Part shown: piece after piece, positions 61,627-64,000 of the stretch
Numbering within the stretch: position 1 is the stretch's first letter
How the letters are laid out: the number at the start of each line of letters is the position of its first letter
Assembly: GCF_014353015.1 (NCBI RefSeq)
Contig: NZ_CP060704.1
Span: 2,443,001-2,507,000 of the forward strand
Length of the DNA stretch: 64,000 nt
Source: Chitinimonas koreensis
Lineage (GTDB): Bacteria > Pseudomonadota > Gammaproteobacteria > Burkholderiales > Chitinimonadaceae
Direction: 5' to 3'
Position numbers and translations under genes: made by a program
The notes under the pieces: model-generated
Databases searched by the model: none
What the model saw: the letters and a program-made list of their open reading frames with translations, nothing else
What the model was told of the DNA's origin: nothing

Positions 61627-62424
61627 TCAGGTCCGATTGCCCAGCAGCATGAACACCGCCTCGGCCGCCGCCAGGAAACCCGCGCCGGTCTTCTCGTAGC
61701 GCGTCACGTTCACCGACTGCCCGACGTTGCCGCCGATCGCCAGCACGAAGTCGGGCGCCACGCTGACCACGATGTCGCTATGGCTCTTGAAGGCGTCGCT
61801 GCTTGCCGCGTCGTCGAAGTCGCGCGGCGTCTCGCGCCAGCGGCAGACCAGGTCGCCGATCTCGGGCCGGCGCTCGTGCAGGCGGAAGCCCCAGAACGGC
61901 GCATCCGCGTCGTTGGCGCGGCGCTTGGCGATCGCGTCGTGCAGGTACTTGGAATGCGCCGCGGCGAAACGGAAATCGCGGTAGCGCGGGAAGTCGTGGC
62001 CGGCCTGGCGGACCATGAAGGAAATGGCGGCGGCCGACCACGGCGTGTCGCGGTCGCGGCCGTCCAGGTCGATGCCGATCGCGCGCCACATTTCGCCGAC
62101 ATAGCGGTAGTAGGGGGCCAGATGCTCCTGGCCCAGGCCCTGCTCGAAGCGCAGCCATTGGCCCACCGCCGCGGCGACCAGCGCTTCGCGCGCCGGCGGC
62201 GCCGGTTCGCGCAGCGAGGGCTGGCCGCCGATCTCGCTCTTCACCATGCCGCTGACCGCGGCGCCGTCGATGCTGGCGCGAACGCGGGTCCAGCCGGCCT
62301 GCTCGTGCGGCCCCAGCACCTCGACCGGCTGACCCAGGTGCAGGATGCCGAGCCGGGTCGCCGGCTCGACGATGGGGGCGGAACGGAGGTTCAGCGCCTC
62401 CAGGTCTACGAATCTGCTGCTCAT
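61627..62424 (-). CDS. SH3-like plus DUF2272 domain protein
   Basis: 265 aa, ATG 62424 after CAGGAG. Residues 5-65 look like a bacterial SH3 domain (LNLRSAPIVEPATRLGILHLGQ, VEVLGPHEQAGWTRVRA); residues about 100-235 match DUF2272 (YYRYVGEMWRAIGIDLDGRD, TPWSAAAISFMVRQAG, AAHSKYLHDAI, FWGFRLHERRPEIGDLVC), a presumed papain/NlpC-like fold possibly acting on peptidoglycan. No signal peptide. A deleted copy lies at 57372-57544. 93 bp downstream of the large beta-rich gene. Confidence 0.85.
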   Translation of the reverse strand: MSSRFVDLEALNLRSAPIVEPATRLGILHLGQPVEVLGPHEQAGWTRVRASIDGAAVSGMVKSEIGGQPSLREPAPPAREALVAAAVGQWLRFEQGLGQEHLAPYYRYVGEMWRAIGIDLDGRDRDTPWSAAAISFMVRQAGHDFPRYRDFRFAAAHSKYLHDAIAKRRANDADAPFWGFRLHERRPEIGDLVCRWRETPRDFDDAASSDAFKSHSDIVVSVAPDFVLAIGGNVGQSVNVTRYEKTGAGFLAAAEAVFMLLGNRT

Positions 62425-62517
62425 GACGAACTCCTGTCCGATCGACGAGGTGGCGGCAGTGCGCTGCCCGGCGCGCCGATCGTCCGGCCGGGCCTGCCTC
62501 GTCCGCCCGTGCGCGCG

Positions 62518-64000
62518 CTAGGCCCTGCCGCGCTCCGCGTGTTCGCTGCCTTCGCTGTTGAGCAGCTGCGAGAAGGTGTCCGCGTTCAGGTCCGGCACCT
62601 GGAAGCTCACCCGTTCCGGGTCGAACACCACGCCGCGGTCGTCGCTGTAGTAGTCCACCGGCACGTTGAGCCCCAGCGCCAGGTTGCTGCCGACCTCGCG
62701 CTCGGCCAGTTGCCAGTCCTTGCGCCACAGCGTGAAGCTGGTGACGAAGGCGTCGGCCACCACCTCGGCGTAGCCGTTGAGGCTGAAGCGCAGCCGCGGC
62801 GTCAGCGAGGCGGCCAGGTCGGCGTGCAGGTGCAGGCCGGTGTCGGGCGTCCAGTCGAGGTTCACGCTCGGCGAGACGTCGGCGCGCACCTCGGCCGCGG
62901 CCGCCACGTTGATGCCGGCGGTGGCGCGGATCACCGCGGCGCCGAGCGAGACGCCGGCGTCGAGCGAGGCCTCCACGCCGGCCACGCCGGGGATGTTGAA
63001 GCGCGCGTCGCCGGTCACGTGCAGGCTGTCGGGCTGGGCCGGGTTGTAGTCCTCGATGCGCACCTCGGCCTGGGTCAGCCGGCCGGGGCCGACGTGGGCG
63101 TAGCCGGTGACGCGGCCGTTGATGGTCAGCGCCAGGCCCACCGTGTTGCCGCCGACCGCGAAGCCGACCAGCGGCACTGAGACGGTCGGCATGTGGAACA
63201 GCTCGCGCCGCGCGCGTTCGGGCGAGGGGTACTGGTCGAACACCGTCACCGCGTCGGGGATGCCGATGCGGCCGCTGATCAGCATGTCGCCGCTGGGGCG
63301 GATCTTCAGGCCGATGCCGCCCTGCAGCCAGTCGGTCAGCCGCACGTTGACGGTGCCGTTGCCGAAGGCCTTGAGCTCGCTGTTGTCGCCGCCGGGCGTG
63401 ACGTTGCCCTCGTCGTCGACCTGGCCGTTGGTCACGCCGGCCAGCACCGTGCCGTTGACCTGGCCGACCCGGAACGGCGCCTCGGCCGAGAACTTGAACA
63501 GGCCGTCGTCGTAGCTCGCCGCCAGCGCGGTGGTGATGCCGGCGAAGGTGGCGTCGGCGCTGCCGCTGGCCGCCAGCCGCCAGTCCTCGCCCTCCTGCCG
63601 CAGGGTGACGCCGAGCTGGCCGTTGCGGATGCCGGGCCGGTCGCGGAAGCGGGCGTTGCCCGAGATGGTGGCGCCCTCGGGGCCGTCGAAGCCGACCCGC
63701 AGCGAGGCCGATTCGATGCCGGGGATGTCGAGCTCGGCGTCGCCGCTGATCTCGCGCTGCTCGCCGTCGAAACTGGCCTGCACCGTGGCGCTGCGCACGC
63801 CGCGGATCTTGCCGGCGCCGATGCTTACCGTGCCGCTGCCGGAGAACTTGCCGTCCGGCGCCTCGGGCGTCTTGCGGTAGCGCACTTGGATCGAGGCGTC
63901 GGCGTCGAACAGGTTGCGGTCGAAGTCGAAATTGCCGCCGATGCTGAATTCGCCGCGGCTGCTGGCGTCGGCGCCGATGCGGCCGCGGCCCAGGCGGCGG
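62518..64000 (-). CDS. Large repetitive beta-rich protein, C-terminal part (runs off the window)
   Basis: At least 493 residues, frame open to the right edge, stop at 62518. No start in the window. Repeated strands with alternating small and polar residues: RFNIPGVAGVEASLDAGV, ELDIPGIESASLRVGF, RFRDRPGIRNGQLGVTL, and FGNGTVNVRLTDWLQGGIGLKI. From memory, such tails occur on very long proteins whose N-terminus is DUF4157 (eCIS core domain); this is inference because the N-terminus is not visible. All downstream cluster genes lie on the same strand. Confidence 0.8.
   Translation of the reverse strand, partial: RRLGRGRIGADASSRGEFSIGGNFDFDRNLFDADASIQVRYRKTPEAPDGKFSGSGTVSIGAGKIRGVRSATVQASFDGEQREISGDAELDIPGIESASLRVGFDGPEGATISGNARFRDRPGIRNGQLGVTLRQEGEDWRLAASGSADATFAGITTALAASYDDGLFKFSAEAPFRVGQVNGTVLAGVTNGQVDDEGNVTPGGDNSELKAFGNGTVNVRLTDWLQGGIGLKIRPSGDMLISGRIGIPDAVTVFDQYPSPERARRELFHMPTVSVPLVGFAVGGNTVGLALTINGRVTGYAHVGPGRLTQAEVRIEDYNPAQPDSLHVTGDARFNIPGVAGVEASLDAGVSLGAAVIRATAGINVAAAAEVRADVSPSVNLDWTPDTGLHLHADLAASLTPRLRFSLNGYAEVVADAFVTSFTLWRKDWQLAEREVGSNLALGLNVPVDYYSDDRGVVFDPERVSFQVPDLNADTFSQLLNSEGSEHAERGRA

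Overview
The window is chromosomal DNA of a high-GC betaproteobacterium. The 16S and 23S genes are betaproteobacterial in style, the rRNA operon has the order 16S, tRNA-Ile, tRNA-Ala, 23S, 5S, and the housekeeping proteins look betaproteobacterial. A chitin-degrading genus such as Chitinimonas would fit, but that is a low-confidence guess from memory of 16S sequences.

Layout. (1) 1-3444, minus strand: a 2-aminoethylphosphonate-type ABC uptake operon (binding protein, ATPase, permease running off the left edge) that also encodes a PhnZ-like HD-domain phosphonate oxygenase. (2) 3986-18066, plus strand: a complete arginine uptake and degradation island with the Pseudomonas-like order aotJ-aotQ-aotM-aotO-aotP-argR then astC-aruF-aruG-astD-astB-(YaiI family)-astE. 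Arginine is imported, succinylated, and taken to glutamate plus succinate. (3) 18671-30964: housekeeping and small metabolic genes (cupin, dnaE, acylphosphatase, HAD phosphatase, acetyltransferase, metG, a 2OG-Fe oxygenase, mrp, dcd, an AhpC-type peroxiredoxin, a periplasmic sugar-binding-like protein). (4) 31077-36563: one complete rRNA operon with promoter, boxA and terminator. (5) 36719-54940: adenine deaminase diverging from a purine nucleoside permease-like protein, phoH, bcp, mfd, a PAS-GGDEF-EAL protein, hydrolases, a DEAD-box helicase, a crystallin/glycine-zipper envelope protein and a GspE/PilB ATPase. (6) 55003-64000, minus strand: an accessory cluster with a fibre-like beta-helix remnant, a GH19-like lysozyme/chitinase, SH3-DUF2272 genes, a Cys-rich protein with a poly-Thr linker, a secreted Cys-rich protein, a GH18-jacalin enzyme and the C-terminal part of a very large repetitive beta-rich protein. 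This cluster contains a tandem duplication in which the two copies have lost different genes.

Several families of intergenic repeats occur: REP-like, GAGGACG-type, and a composite inverted element edged by four TGAGGNG heptamers, plus a perfect 21-copy array of that heptamer. They often begin at, or supply, the stop codon of the neighbouring gene.

Caution. At least nine conserved features (astC, dnaE, metG, mrp, mfd, the NUP-family gene, the GH18 gene, the fibre-like gene and tRNA-Ala, probably also the phosphonate-binding protein start) each appear to lack exactly one base, almost all in short G/C runs. This looks like sequencing or assembly error rather than mass pseudogenisation, so broken genes here should be read as probably intact unless stated otherwise.
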